A stretch of DNA of 29,709 bases, taken from a virus. Location of the stretch: positions 1 to 29,709 of IMG/VR virus record IMGVR_UViG_3300045996_001016; one strand, given 5' to 3'. The notes under the pieces are model-generated. The model was given only the letters and a program-made list of their open reading frames with translations. It was not told where the DNA came from and ran no database searches. The position numbers and the translations under genes were made by a program. Position 1 is the stretch's first letter. Every line of letters starts with the position of its first letter. Below, in pieces: positions 28,681 through 29,709 of the stretch.

Positions 28681-29709
28681 CCGCCGCCACCATCGATCGC
28701 GACGACGAAGTCGCCCGCCTGCGTGTGCCGCCGCACTCGACCGAAGCAGAGCAAGGCGTCCTGGGCGCGCTGCTCATGGACAACCGGACGTGGGACAGGG
28801 TGGGTGACCTGCTCTGTGCCGCGGACTTCTACCGTCACGAGCACCGGACGATCTACGAGGCCATCGGCGGCTTGGTCAACGCCAACAAGCCAGCCGATCT
28901 GCTGACCGTCTTCGACCGCCTGACGGCCCAGGGGCGCGCGGAAGAGGTTGGGGGCCTGTCATACCTCAACGACCTCGCGCAAAGCGTGCCAAGCGCCTCC
29001 CACGCCCGTCGGTACGCCGAAATCGTTCGGGAGCGGGCCGTACGTCGGACGCTGATCTCGATCGGGGACGAGGTCGCGTCGATGGGCTTCCATACCGACG
29101 AGGACCTCAGCGAGCAGGTCGACCGGGCGGCTGGACTGCTCAGCGCCCTGACGGCCGGGCAGGTGAAAGAGGCGCCGGTGAGGCTCTCCGATCTCGCGCT
29201 GCGCGCCATCGACCGCATCACTGAACTGTCCGAAGGTCGTCGCACTCCGGCCATCTCGACTGGCATCCCGCCGCTTGACCGAGTGCTAAACGGCGGACTG
29301 CGTGGCGCGAAGCTCTACGGCCTCGCGGCAAGGCCCAGCGTTGGCAAGTCGAGTCTCGCGCGGGCGATCGGGCGAGCCGTCGCGCGTCAGCAGGTTCCAA
29401 CGCTGCTCTTGAGTCAAGAGATGGGCGACGACGAGGTGACCGACTGCGTGCTGTCCGAGATGGGCGGGATCGAAAGCACCAAGCTCCAGACCGGCAAGCT
29501 GGAAGACGCTGACTGGGGGCGCTTGGTTGAGGCGGTGCAGGAGGCTTCGGAACTGCCGCTCTACATCGACGACCAGGGCTCGCTGACGCTCAGCGACATC
29601 CGCAACAAGGCCCGCATGGTTCGCAACTGCGGGTGCGTGATTCTCGACTACCTGCAGCTATCGCGCAGCACGCTCAAGGGCGCCACGACGAACGACCAGG
29701 TGGCCGAGA
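28677..29709 (+). CDS. Replicative DnaB-type helicase (3' end outside window)
   Basis: 344 codons present from ATG 28677. The N-terminal DnaB domain (PPHSTEAEQGVLGALLMDNR, DFYRHEHRTIYEAI, GGLSYLNDL) is followed by the RecA-like motor: STGIPPLDRVLNGGLRGAKL, Walker A ARPSVGKSS, LLSQEM and Walker B CVILDYLQL. The Walker A reads PSVGKS rather than the common PGMGKT. It is the main fork helicase and is loaded by the preceding protein. Confidence 0.92.
   Translation, partial: MTAATIDRDDEVARLRVPPHSTEAEQGVLGALLMDNRTWDRVGDLLCAADFYRHEHRTIYEAIGGLVNANKPADLLTVFDRLTAQGRAEEVGGLSYLNDLAQSVPSASHARRYAEIVRERAVRRTLISIGDEVASMGFHTDEDLSEQVDRAAGLLSALTAGQVKEAPVRLSDLALRAIDRITELSEGRRTPAISTGIPPLDRVLNGGLRGAKLYGLAARPSVGKSSLARAIGRAVARQQVPTLLLSQEMGDDEVTDCVLSEMGGIESTKLQTGKLEDADWGRLVEAVQEASELPLYIDDQGSLTLSDIRNKARMVRNCGCVILDYLQLSRSTLKGATTNDQVAE

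Noticed and set aside
1-29709. CRISPR arrays, tRNA genes, insertion sequences, attachment sites
   Set aside because: No regularly spaced repeats, cloverleaf, transposase, integrase or direct-repeat att pair was seen.

Overview
The window is a continuous piece of a temperate, tailed double-stranded DNA phage, or of a prophage. The DNA is strongly GC-rich and the coding frames favour G/C in the third position. Genes are packed, with many 4-base ATGA/GTGA stop-start overlaps. The portal resembles the P22-type family and the major capsid protein resembles the N4-gp56 family, so a podovirus-like particle is the best guess. The base composition and small-gene repertoire suggest a proteobacterial, possibly Burkholderiales, host. 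That host call is inference. No integrase, attachment site or tRNA is visible, and both window ends cut through genes.

The layout is lambda-like. (1) 1-14410, minus strand: the late module. Read in the direction of transcription it holds a holin, a T5-type L-Ala-D-Glu endolysin, small proteins, nested Rz/Rz1 spanins, a tiny membrane peptide, a Cys-rich protein, an HTH-phosphoesterase, two small proteins, terminase small and large subunits, a small secreted protein, the portal, a scaffold-like protein, the major capsid protein, virion proteins, a tail-fibre-like protein and a tail protein with a GH5-like (cellulase-fold) domain that runs off the left end. (2) 14421-14568: a good sigma70-type promoter (TTTACA-18-TATAGT) followed, before the first late gene, by two small hairpins and an intrinsic terminator. 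This looks like the pR'-tR' design that Q-type antiterminators act on. (3) 14599-23394, minus strand: a leftward early operon. It has a PD-(D/E)XK exonuclease, an HNH endonuclease and an ERF-type annealing protein, a phage-borne acyl carrier protein, a gp49-family protein, a DUF5131 (Gp37/Gp68) protein, and a long chain of very small unknown genes. (4) 23395-24922: the control region. It holds a leftward promoter with palindromic operators, a plus-strand lipoprotein gene in moron position, a membrane protein and a repressor-like gene. (5) 24885-29709, plus strand: a rightward promoter carrying the same operator, a Cro/YdaS-like gene with an almost leaderless start, small genes, a DNA methyltransferase, a replication protein and a DnaB-type helicase that runs off the right end.

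The most informative non-coding signal is a 12-bp palindrome, CACCGCGCGGTG, present three times (24896, and with one mismatch each at 23473 and 23449). Each copy sits against a promoter that would start the leftward or rightward early operon. A 20-base stretch containing it is 19/20 identical at the two loci 1.4 kb apart. I read these as the OL/OR operators of the immunity system.
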